Assembly: GCF_001975985.1 (NCBI RefSeq) | Contig: NZ_MTQF01000003.1 | Coordinates: forward strand, 321,523-385,522 | Source of the DNA: [Flexibacter] sp. ATCC 35103 | Lineage (GTDB): Bacteria > Bacteroidota > Bacteroidia > Flavobacteriales > Flavobacteriaceae | Reading direction: 5' to 3' | Length of the DNA: 64,000 bases | Part shown: positions 1 to 8,136 of the stretch, piece after piece | Position numbering within the stretch: the first letter of the stretch is position 1 | Layout: every line of letters begins with the position of its first letter | Program-made: the position numbers and the translations under genes | The notes under the pieces: model-generated | Databases searched by the model: none | The model's input: the letters and a program-made list of their open reading frames with translations, nothing else | Told to the model about the DNA's origin: nothing

Positions 1-1245
1 ATGAGTGCTCAGCAAGAGAAAGGAATTATGGGCTACAACAATTGGTTGAACAACTGGACCGAATTTAAGCCTAACAAAGTAGAGTATGGAGAAGCAAACC
101 AAATTTTAGCAGGAAACATTTCTGTTAATACTAAATTGCTGAAGAGGAATATTTATGTTTTACAAGGCAATGTTTATGTAACCAACAATGCTGTTTTGAC
201 TATTGAGCCAGGAACTTTGATTATTGGTGATTTTGAAACAAAAGGTGCTTTGGTAGTTACAAAAGGTGCACAACTTATTGCAGATGGTTTAGAAACTGAT
301 CCAATTGTATTTACTTCTAACCGCAGCCAGAAAAAAGCTGGTGACTGGGGTGGAGTTGTAATTCTTGGTGATGCTCCAATAAACAAATTTGGAAACGTAG
401 GTTCTTACAACATGGATCTTGATCCTACTTTGACAACTTATGGTGGTGATAATGTAGCTTCTAATTCAGGAGTTTTAAGATTTGTTAGAATCGAATTTGC
501 AGGAAAAAAAGTAAAAGGTGTTGATACTTTCAACGGTTTAACTCTTGCAGGTGTTGGAAACAAAACAGTTCTTGAAAACGTAATGGTAAGCTATGCCGGA
601 GGAGACTCATTTGGTTTATTAGGAGGTGATGTAAATGTTACAAAATTTGTTTCTTATAAATCAATAAACGACGATTTTAAATTCTCTCAGGGTGTTCAAT
701 GTCGTTTCTATAACTCATTAGCGGTTAGATCTTCTTATTTCTCTAGTACTAAAGACGGATCTCGTTGTATGGAAGTAAAATCATACGAAAAGAAAAGTGA
801 AACTGATTTTACCAAAAAACAGACTTTAGTAGTTGCAACTAATATTACAATGCTTAATGACAGTGAAAACATTAAAGCTGATATTCAGGCAGGTTTAGTA
901 AAAGAAGCCGTGTATGTGGCTGAAAATGCTTCTCTTGAAATGAAAAGAAGTGTAATCTCTGGATTTAATCCTGCAGTATTATTAGACAGCAAAACAGAAA
1001 TCAATGATGCCAACCTTAAAAAAATCAAATTTGAGGAAATGTATTTCAACTTATGTAACGGAAATATCTTTACAGAATACAATTCTAACAATGAAGATTT
1101 AGAAAGCTGGTATGGAAACAGTGTATTCTTTAACGTATACTCTCAAAGTGACAATAAAGAAACATTTATTGATATTTTCAATGCTAAAAAACCTGATTTC
1201 AGACTTCAATTAGGTAAAATCACAGCCTCAAGCGGAAATAGATAA
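1..1245 (+). CDS. Beta-helix-like surface or periplasmic protein, probably 5'-truncated by the window edge
   Basis: The 414 visible residues form short beta-strand repeats rich in G, N and V (for example 'GDWGGVVILGDAPIN' near residue 113 and 'TIEPGTLIIGD' near 66), the pattern of right-handed parallel beta-helix proteins common in Bacteroidota next to outer-membrane genes. There is an ATG at base 1, but no signal peptide follows, so the true start is probably upstream and the visible part is the C-terminal bulk. The last residues show no type A or type B T9SS sorting domain. It precedes the spr genes by about 100 bases on the same strand, and no promoter was found between them, so co-transcription is possible. 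Function unknown; the fold assignment is inferred from pattern only. Confidence 0.6.
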   Translation: MSAQQEKGIMGYNNWLNNWTEFKPNKVEYGEANQILAGNISVNTKLLKRNIYVLQGNVYVTNNAVLTIEPGTLIIGDFETKGALVVTKGAQLIADGLETDPIVFTSNRSQKKAGDWGGVVILGDAPINKFGNVGSYNMDLDPTLTTYGGDNVASNSGVLRFVRIEFAGKKVKGVDTFNGLTLAGVGNKTVLENVMVSYAGGDSFGLLGGDVNVTKFVSYKSINDDFKFSQGVQCRFYNSLAVRSSYFSSTKDGSRCMEVKSYEKKSETDFTKKQTLVVATNITMLNDSENIKADIQAGLVKEAVYVAENASLEMKRSVISGFNPAVLLDSKTEINDANLKKIKFEEMYFNLCNGNIFTEYNSNNEDLESWYGNSVFFNVYSQSDNKETFIDIFNAKKPDFRLQLGKITASSGNR

Positions 1246-1719
1246 ATAGATTTAGATTTTTATTTTAAAGCGTAAATTTTATTAATAAAGTCCCCAGACA
1301 CAATTTATGTACTCGTCTTAAAACGGACCAAATAAAGATCAAGACATAATGGCTCAATCTAGAAAAAAATATTTTTTATATATAATATTTTTGGTTTCAC
1401 CTATTACGTTAAGTCTATATGCACAAAGTTCATTAGAAAGACCTACGGCTTCTATTGATGCTATTTGCAGCCTGACTGCGGCTACAAACCAAAAAAATGA
1501 TAGTGCTGATACAACAATCGGCAAATTAGATAATTCTAATCAGTTTATAGTAGGGCCATCTATCCCCAAAGATGGCCTTGTTATGGCACTTGATGCGAAT
1601 AAAGGAGACAACTCAAACTGTGAAGAAAAACCTTTTATAGCAGCTTTTTATTCTGTTCTCGCAAAGGACATTATTGAGAACTATAAGTATGATTTTTCAG
1701 AAACATTTATTGATATTTT
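1158..1719 (+). repeat. 21-bp exact direct repeat pair (1158-1178 and 1699-1719)
   Basis: The stretch beginning AGAAACATTTATTGATAT occurs identically near the end of the beta-helix gene and near the end of the next small ORF, encoding ETFIDI in both. Flanking sequence does not match. The unit is too long to be chance, so it suggests a small duplication or past recombination between the two gene ends. Confidence 0.7.
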
Positions 1720-1762
1720 GTTTTTTGAGAATATAGATTTGGCCAGAAAACGCACTATATGA
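1349..1762 (+). CDS. Small secreted protein of unknown function upstream of sprC
   Basis: This 137-residue ORF begins with a clear signal peptide (MAQSRKK, a hydrophobic stretch, cleavage after LYAQ near residue 26). The mature part has no domain I recognise and contains only two cysteines. Its stop overlaps the start of the next gene in an ATGA arrangement (1759-1762), which implies translational coupling with sprC. A 21-base stretch near its 3' end (ETFIDI) is identical to one in the preceding gene, so this ORF may be partly built from duplicated sequence or be a gene remnant kept as a leader cistron. Real translation is supported by the signal peptide and the coupled stop, but not proven. 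Confidence 0.6.
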   Translation: MAQSRKKYFLYIIFLVSPITLSLYAQSSLERPTASIDAICSLTAATNQKNDSADTTIGKLDNSNQFIVGPSIPKDGLVMALDANKGDNSNCEEKPFIAAFYSVLAKDIIENYKYDFSETFIDILFFENIDLARKRTI

Positions 1763-3213
1763 TTAAAAAAACTACTCTATCTTTAACTAAATGCTTTCTG
1801 TTTTTGAGTATTCTTTTTGTTGTTAATTCAAAAATACAAGCACAAACTATTGTACCACAAACACTTGATGGTCTGGAGAAGTTATGCGCGGGTAATAATT
1901 TCAATGAATTTTATGCAACATTTAGTTATATAGATTTTCCTGCAGGAACTACTTTTGTGATTGAACTTTCAAACAGTCAGGGTAGTTATGCAACTCCTAT
2001 TGCTACAACGAAACTTCTGGCAACAGATCTTTCTTCTACTTCACAAACTATAAAATTTGCTGTACCAACTACTATAGTTGGTGCAGACACTTATAGTTTT
2101 AGGGTTAAGAGTTCTTTAGCAGGTGCTCCAGCCAGTACCAGCTTTAAAAATACTTTAGGTAATACCTCTTTCCCTATATATTTTAAGGATTTCGAAGGCT
2201 CTTTTTTCATTAATAATAAAAATGATGTTGCGTTATTATGTGCAGGTGGAAGCCTGACATTATCTATTAATAACGATACGCCTGATGTGGTAAATTCATC
2301 ACCGGTAAATTACCCAAAAATTAAGTATAAATGGTATAAAGATGATGTTGCAATTGCTGGACAAAGCTCTAAAGAGTTAGTTGTAAATGCTCCGGGAAAA
2401 TATTATGCTGAAATTGATTATGGTTTATGTTCTGATGTAAACTTTAGTTCAAATCGTGTTACCGTTAGTACTTCAGGTTCTGGCGGATCTGCAGTTTCAA
2501 TTACTTCTAGTTTAGGAAATCCTTTTTGTGCAAGTGTTGACGGAACTGTTTTAACAGCAACTCAGGGTAATCATTATGTATGGAAAAAAGATGGCGTTGC
2601 ATTTGGTGGTGACACCCGTACTGTGACTGCAAAAGATGCCGGAGTTTATACTGTGGCTGTAGATTTTGGAGGTTGTAGTTCTACCGGAACAATTGACCTT
2701 AAAAACAACGGTTTTAATGCCAGTATTGATGTAGCTGACGAATTTGAACTTATAGAAGGAGGAACTCAAAATGTTACTATAACAACAGATGCCACAAGTC
2801 CAACATTTGAATGGTATTTAAACAATAATCTTATTTCTGGTGCAACAACAGATACTTATGTAGTTACAGCAATTGGTACATATAAAGTAAAAATTTCTCA
2901 GGTTTCAGGATGTTTATCTTCTAAAGAATTTAGTTTTAGAGCAAAAGGTGAAGTAGGACCGGCAACTGTTATTCCAAACGTAGTTAGTCTTGCAAATCCA
3001 TATTGGAACATTCCTGATGCATACAAAACAGCCTCAACTAAAATAATAATTTTAAGTTCAAATGGCGAAATAATGTTTGATGATGTAGGAAGCAATTATG
3101 ATCCTGAAGTCAATTCGTTTATAAAAGATTTTAAAAATGTAAATCCAGTATATTACTATGTCATTCAATCCGACACAGGTGAAAAAAAAGGATCAATAAC
3201 TGTGATAAGATAA
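1759..3213 (+). CDS. sprC: SprC-like gliding motility protein with Ig-like repeats and a degenerate T9SS sorting domain
   Basis: 484 residues with a signal peptide ending at IQAQ (about residue 29). The body is a series of beta-sandwich, Ig-like units; several have the 'YKWYKDDVAI...' and 'GVYTVAVDFGGC' type core also found in SprB repeats. The last 80 residues (from 'VIPNVVSLANPYWNIPDAY') follow the layout of the type B (CHU_C, TIGR04131-like) gliding-motility C-terminal domain, but the usual NGDG turn is replaced by SLAN. It sits directly before sprD (one base between stop and start) and sprB, matching the order of the F. johnsoniae sprC-sprD-sprB-sprF operon, in which sprC is required for full spreading motility. 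The gene name rests on synteny and architecture, not on alignment. Confidence 0.75.
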   Translation: MIKKTTLSLTKCFLFLSILFVVNSKIQAQTIVPQTLDGLEKLCAGNNFNEFYATFSYIDFPAGTTFVIELSNSQGSYATPIATTKLLATDLSSTSQTIKFAVPTTIVGADTYSFRVKSSLAGAPASTSFKNTLGNTSFPIYFKDFEGSFFINNKNDVALLCAGGSLTLSINNDTPDVVNSSPVNYPKIKYKWYKDDVAIAGQSSKELVVNAPGKYYAEIDYGLCSDVNFSSNRVTVSTSGSGGSAVSITSSLGNPFCASVDGTVLTATQGNHYVWKKDGVAFGGDTRTVTAKDAGVYTVAVDFGGCSSTGTIDLKNNGFNASIDVADEFELIEGGTQNVTITTDATSPTFEWYLNNNLISGATTDTYVVTAIGTYKVKISQVSGCLSSKEFSFRAKGEVGPATVIPNVVSLANPYWNIPDAYKTASTKIIILSSNGEIMFDDVGSNYDPEVNSFIKDFKNVNPVYYYVIQSDTGEKKGSITVIR

Positions 3214-3214
3214 T

Positions 3215-6200
3215 ATGAAGAAAATTTTACTATTCATAACTTTATTTTACGGTTTTTCAAATACACTCTATTCACAGACAGCTTCTGAGGATGGAGTTGT
3301 TTCGTTTTCGTTACCTATCAGAAATTCGTTAAAGTTTAATAGATATTTAATTAACCCTGCATTCAGTTTTGTTCGCGAAACAAATGCTTATGCAAGTTTT
3401 TATAATAAAAGACAATGGGTGCAATTTGAGAATGCACCAAATACTTACTTAGCCAATTATTCCGGACGTTTTAGAGAAAATGAAGCATTTGCTTTTGGCT
3501 TATTCCAGCAAAATTATGGTCTGATGACTGTTTTTGGCGGAATAGGAAACTTTGCACATAACATCGTTTTAGAACAGGATAGTAATTTAACTTTTGGTTT
3601 AAACGTTGGTGTTTATCAAAGCGGTTTAGACAAAGGAAAACTTATCACTGATGATCCCAATCTTTTAAACGGAGATTATCCTTCACACACTCTACTTACC
3701 GTAAATCCGGGGATTAATTACGGAACTGCATTTCTTGATTTTGGAGTATCGGTAAATAACCTGATCCTTTACAATTTTGGTGGTGGTATTGTAAAAGAAG
3801 ATCCGGAAAGAGCAATCGAACTTCATGCAATGTACACAGGATACATTGATAGTTATGGTTTTTTTGACAGAAGTAAATTTTCAGGAATTGTAAAAACAGA
3901 AATCAAACAAGACAAAACAGTTATTTCAGGACTTGCCATGATCGCTATTCCGCAAGGAGTTTGGGCGCAGGCAGGATACAATACTTTATATGGTGTTTCA
4001 GCAGGACTTGGTGTTAATATAACTCCAAGTATTGCTATTGAATATAACTATGAAAGAGGAATGGGTAATTTCACTAACATGGGAGGTTCTCATGAATTTG
4101 CAATTGCTTATAAATTCAAAAACAAAAACTATTATTATGGTGATGATGAAGAAGGTGCATTACTAGATCCGTCTAAGCCAAAAGCTGTAATTGCGAAACC
4201 ATCGAGCGCTACAACAGCAGCCAGAGCTGATGGTGTAGAAAAAGCAAGACTGGCAGCAGAAGCTAAAGCCAAAGCAGATGCCGAAGCGAAAGCAGCAAGA
4301 CTTGCCGCTTCAGAAAAAGTAAAAGCAGATGCTGAAGCCGCTGCAAAAGCAAAATTAGAAGCCGACAATAAAGCGAAAGCAGATGCAGAAGCTATTAAAA
4401 TAAAATTAGCCGCCGATGCTAAAGCCAAGGCAGATGCCGCTGCTGCAGCAAGAGCACAAACTGCAACTGCAAACAGAGCAGTTGGTACAGAACAAAGAAC
4501 ACAAGCGCAATTGGCTGCAGATAAAGCAAGAGCCGATGCTGAAGCCCGTAGAATAAAATTAGCTGCAGATAATAAAGCAAGAGTAGATGCTGCTGCCGCT
4601 GCAAGAGCACAAGCAGCTGCAAATAAACCAGGAGCTACTGCTGCACAAAAAACACAAGCACAATTAGCAGCTGATAAAGCAAAAGCTGATGCCGAAGCAA
4701 TGAAATTGAAATTAGCTGCAGACGCAAAAGCGAAAGCAGATGCTGAGGCTGCTGCAAAAGCAAAAGCGGCAGAAAATGCAACACCTCAAAAAACACCAGC
4801 TCAACTAGCGGCTGATAAAGCAAAAGCCGATGCCGAAGCATTGAAATTGAAATTAGCTGCAGACGCGAAAGCGAAAGCCGATGCTGAAGCTACAAAAGCT
4901 AAAGTTGCTGAAAGTGCAACACCTCAAAAAACACCAGCACAATTAGCTGCTGAAAAAGCGAAAGCCGATGCTGAAGCTGCTGCAAAAGCAAAATTAGCTG
5001 CAGATGCTAAAGCCAAAGCTGATGCCGAAGCACTTCAGGCAAAATTAGTGGCTGATGCAAAAGCTAAAGCTGATGCTGCAGAAGCAAAACGTAAAGCAGA
5101 TGCAAAAGCAAAAGCAGAAGCCGCAGACTTACAATCTATTTTAGCTGCAGATGCAAAAGCAAAAGCAGATTCAGATGCTTATCAGGCAAGATTAGCTGCT
5201 GAAGCGAAAATTGCTGCTGCTGCAACTGCAAAAACAAAAGCAAATATTGATGCTGCCAACAAAGCAAAATTAGCTGCTGCAGCAAAAGAGAAAGCTGCTG
5301 AAGAGGCTGCATTAAAAGAAAAATTAGCTGCCGATGCAAAAGCAAAAGCTGATGCAGAAGCAAGAGAAGCAAGAATCGCTGCTGAAGCAAAAGCCAAAGC
5401 TGATGCCGAAGCTCTTAAAATAAAACTAGTTGCAGATGCAAAAGCGAAAGCAGATGCTGATGCACTTCAGGCAAAATTAGATGCTGAAGCTAAAGTTAAA
5501 GCAGACGCTGATGCATTACAAGCAAAATTAGCCGCTGATGCAAAAGCGAAAGCAGATGCAGAAGCGCTTCAGGCAAAATTAGCTGCCGATGCGAAAGCTA
5601 AAGCAGATGCAGAAGCATTACAAGCAAAATTAGCTGCAGATGCAAAAGCGAAAGCAGATGCTGAAGCACAACAAGCGAAATTAGCAGCCGATGCAAAATC
5701 TAAAGCAGATGCAGAAGCATTACAAGCAAAATTAGCAGCTGATGCAAAAGCAAAAGCAGACGCGGAAGCTCTTAAAATAAAATTAGCTGCAGATGCAAAA
5801 GCGAAAGCAGATGCTGATGCACTTCAGGCAAAATTAGCTGCAGATGCAAAAGCGAAAGCCGATGCAGAAGCACAACAAGCTAAAATAGCTGCTGATGCGA
5901 AAGCTAAAGCGGATATGGAAGCATTACAAGCACAACTTCTGGCTGATGCCAAAGTTAAGGCAGATGCTGAAGCAACAGCAAAAGCGAAAGCAGATGCTGA
6001 AGCGAAAAAATTACAAGAAGCAGAAGATGCTCGTTTAGCAAAACTAGCTGCAGATGCAAAAGCAAAAGCCGATGCAGAAGCATTACAAGCAAAATTAGCT
6101 GCTGATGCGAAAGCAAAAGCAGACGCTGATGCGTTACAAGCAAAATTAGCTGCAGATGCGAAAGCTAAAGCAGACGCTGATGCATTACAAGCAAAACTAG

Positions 6201-8011
6201 CTGCAGATGCAAAAGCCAAAGCAGATGCTGAAGCATTACAGGCAAAACTAGCTGCTGACGCAAAAGCCAAAGCAGATGCTGAAGCATTGCAAGCAAAATT
6301 AGCAGCAGATGCTGAAGCATTACAAGCAAAACTAGCAGCAGATGCAAAAGCGAAAGCAGATGCTGAAGCACAACAAGCAAAATTAGCTGCTGATGCGAAA
6401 GCAAAAGCTGATGCAGAAGCACAACAAGCGAAACTAGCAGCTGACGCAAAAGCGAAAGCAGATGCGGCTGCACTTCAGGCTAAATTAGCAGCAGATGCGA
6501 AAGCTAAAGCAGACGCTGATGCATTACAAGCAAAACTAGCTGCAGATGCAAAAGCTAAAGCAGATGCTGAAGCATTACAAGCAAAATTAGCTGCTGATGC
6601 GAAAGCTAAAGCAGACGCTGATGCGTTACAAGCAAAATTAGCTGCAGATGCTAAAGCCAAAGCAGACGCGGAAGCACAACAAGCAAAATTAGCTGCTGAT
6701 GCGAAAGCAAAAGCTGATGCAGAAGCACAACAAGCTAAGTTAGCTGCAGACGCAAAAGCTAAAGCAGACGCTGATGCATTAAAAGCAAAACTAGCAGCAG
6801 ATGCAAAAGCGAAAGCCGATGCCGAAGCACAACAAGCTAAGTTAGCTGCAGATGCAAAAGCGAAAGCAGATGCAGATGCAATTCAGGCAAAACTAGCTGC
6901 AGACGCAAAAGCAAAAGCAGATATGGAAGCAGCACAAGCTAAGTTATTGGCTGATCAAAAAGCTAAAGCAGATGCTGAATCTACAGAAAGATTAAAAGCT
7001 GAAGAGGAAACAAGACAATTGAGACTGGCAGAAGAAGCACGTGAAGCAAAATTACTAGCTGATGCAAAAGCGAAGGCAGATGCTGAGGCTCTTCAGGCTA
7101 AACTGGCTGCAGATGCACTTGCAAAAGCTGCTTCGGCTCCAAAAGATGATACAGCAAAAGCGATAGAAAGTTTGACGGAATCTATTGAAAGTTCAAGTAA
7201 AAATCAAAAAGATTTATTATCACAGTTTAATACAACAGTGGCAAATAAACAAAGAGACTTGAATGACTTAAGAGAAGAGAATGATTTAAGCGAAAAAGGA
7301 ATTTACAGAGAGCCTAAACCATTTAAAAGTGTTGCGGCAGAAAACAGTCAGTTAGAGGCATTAAAAGCACAACTTGCAGAAGCAAACAGAGCTCAAAAAG
7401 ATGAAATCGATAAGTTGACTAATTTATATAACGAAAGACTTAAAAAAGTTCCTAATAAAAATGACGCTCTGAACAAAGCTTATCTTGAAAAGATAAATCA
7501 GTTGAAAGCAGCACAATTAAAAATGGAACAGGATAGTGCTACTTTACTTTCGAATTTAGAACGTATTAAAGCAGAAACTGAGATAGAGAAAAAACGTAGA
7601 ATCAAACGTGCAGCTTACGAGAATGATCAAGGAAGATATGCGCAGGACGTTGCTGCTCTTAAACGTATAAAAGAAACAACAAAATTGAGTAGTACACCAT
7701 TAACCGCAAGTGATTTTGATTTTGGTGAAGACCAATCGAATATGCAAATTATCAAGAACATTAAAAATTCTGATAATGGTTATTATTTAATTATTGCCGT
7801 TCACAGCAGTGTTGAAAAAAGAGATCAATTCTTAACCAAAGCGGTGGCAGCCGGACGTTCAGATGTTAATTTCTTTTACAATGTGACAACAAGTAAATAT
7901 TATATCTATTACGAGAAATTCGATGGATTATCTGAAGCAACTAAAGCATTAGAAGCAAAAGGTACTAAGCCATATAACGGGAAAATGGCTATCGTAAAAG
8001 TTGAGAATTAA
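3215..8011 (+). CDS. sprD: SprD-like protein: PorP/SprF-type barrel, long Ala/Lys helical repeat, SPOR-like C-terminus
   Basis: 1,598 residues. A signal peptide ends at LYSQ (about residue 21). Residues 22-310 resemble the PorP/SprF outer-membrane family ('YLINPAFSF', repeated aromatic-ending strands, final strand 'FAIAYKF'). Residues about 340-1305 are dozens of 17-residue TolA-like units of the form ADAEALQAKLAADAKAK, predicted to be continuous alpha helix. A conventional coiled coil follows (about 1310-1490), then a compact end (about 1505-1598, 'NGYYLIIAVHSS...KYYIYYEKFDG...') that looks like a SPOR-type domain. It lies between sprC and sprB as in F. johnsoniae, where sprD supports SprB-dependent motility. 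Domain names are by eye; the barrel and helix calls are firm, the SPOR call moderate. Antisense ORFs in the repeat are shadows of the Ala/Leu codons. Confidence 0.8.
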   Translation: MKKILLFITLFYGFSNTLYSQTASEDGVVSFSLPIRNSLKFNRYLINPAFSFVRETNAYASFYNKRQWVQFENAPNTYLANYSGRFRENEAFAFGLFQQNYGLMTVFGGIGNFAHNIVLEQDSNLTFGLNVGVYQSGLDKGKLITDDPNLLNGDYPSHTLLTVNPGINYGTAFLDFGVSVNNLILYNFGGGIVKEDPERAIELHAMYTGYIDSYGFFDRSKFSGIVKTEIKQDKTVISGLAMIAIPQGVWAQAGYNTLYGVSAGLGVNITPSIAIEYNYERGMGNFTNMGGSHEFAIAYKFKNKNYYYGDDEEGALLDPSKPKAVIAKPSSATTAARADGVEKARLAAEAKAKADAEAKAARLAASEKVKADAEAAAKAKLEADNKAKADAEAIKIKLAADAKAKADAAAAARAQTATANRAVGTEQRTQAQLAADKARADAEARRIKLAADNKARVDAAAAARAQAAANKPGATAAQKTQAQLAADKAKADAEAMKLKLAADAKAKADAEAAAKAKAAENATPQKTPAQLAADKAKADAEALKLKLAADAKAKADAEATKAKVAESATPQKTPAQLAAEKAKADAEAAAKAKLAADAKAKADAEALQAKLVADAKAKADAAEAKRKADAKAKAEAADLQSILAADAKAKADSDAYQARLAAEAKIAAAATAKTKANIDAANKAKLAAAAKEKAAEEAALKEKLAADAKAKADAEAREARIAAEAKAKADAEALKIKLVADAKAKADADALQAKLDAEAKVKADADALQAKLAADAKAKADAEALQAKLAADAKAKADAEALQAKLAADAKAKADAEAQQAKLAADAKSKADAEALQAKLAADAKAKADAEALKIKLAADAKAKADADALQAKLAADAKAKADAEAQQAKIAADAKAKADMEALQAQLLADAKVKADAEATAKAKADAEAKKLQEAEDARLAKLAADAKAKADAEALQAKLAADAKAKADADALQAKLAADAKAKADADALQAKLAADAKAKADAEALQAKLAADAKAKADAEALQAKLAADAEALQAKLAADAKAKADAEAQQAKLAADAKAKADAEAQQAKLAADAKAKADAAALQAKLAADAKAKADADALQAKLAADAKAKADAEALQAKLAADAKAKADADALQAKLAADAKAKADAEAQQAKLAADAKAKADAEAQQAKLAADAKAKADADALKAKLAADAKAKADAEAQQAKLAADAKAKADADAIQAKLAADAKAKADMEAAQAKLLADQKAKADAESTERLKAEEETRQLRLAEEAREAKLLADAKAKADAEALQAKLAADALAKAASAPKDDTAKAIESLTESIESSSKNQKDLLSQFNTTVANKQRDLNDLREENDLSEKGIYREPKPFKSVAAENSQLEALKAQLAEANRAQKDEIDKLTNLYNERLKKVPNKNDALNKAYLEKINQLKAAQLKMEQDSATLLSNLERIKAETEIEKKRRIKRAAYENDQGRYAQDVAALKRIKETTKLSSTPLTASDFDFGEDQSNMQIIKNIKNSDNGYYLIIAVHSSVEKRDQFLTKAVAAGRSDVNFFYNVTTSKYYIYYEKFDGLSEATKALEAKGTKPYNGKMAIVKVEN
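4231..7130 (+). repeat. 51-bp tandem repeat array inside sprD
   Basis: The DNA repeats in steps of 51 bases, each encoding 17 residues close to ADAEALQAKLAADAKAK. Early units (4231-5400) are diverged and interrupted by spacers such as ATPQKTPAQLAA; later units (5500-6950) are nearly identical in protein but use shuffled synonymous codons (GCA, GCT, GCC, GCG). One shortened unit near 6298-6335 lacks the AKAKAD segment. Length is therefore likely to vary between strains by recombination. Confidence 0.9.
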
Positions 8012-8031
8012 TACGTATTAAGATTGAGTCG

Positions 8032-8057
8032 GTCCTTCTTAAGAAATTAAGAAGGAC
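8032..8057 (+). other. Intercistronic hairpin between sprD and sprB
   Basis: A perfect 10-bp stem (GTCCTTCTTA / TAAGAAGGAC) with a six-base loop lies 20 bases after the sprD stop and about 80 bases before sprB. No T-run follows, so it is not a standard intrinsic terminator. It may protect or process the mRNA, or attenuate transcription into the giant sprB gene. Confidence 0.65.
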
Positions 8058-8136
8058 ATAATAATAAATGTTATAGAATACTAATTGTTTTATTCACTAA
8101 TGCCCCTTAGAGGATAAGATGTAAGTAAACAAAAAA

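Noticed and set aside
4135-6660. Long minus-strand open frames opposite the sprD repeats
   Set aside because: They only mirror the Ala/Leu/Lys repeat codons and give low-complexity proteins; no signals for translation.
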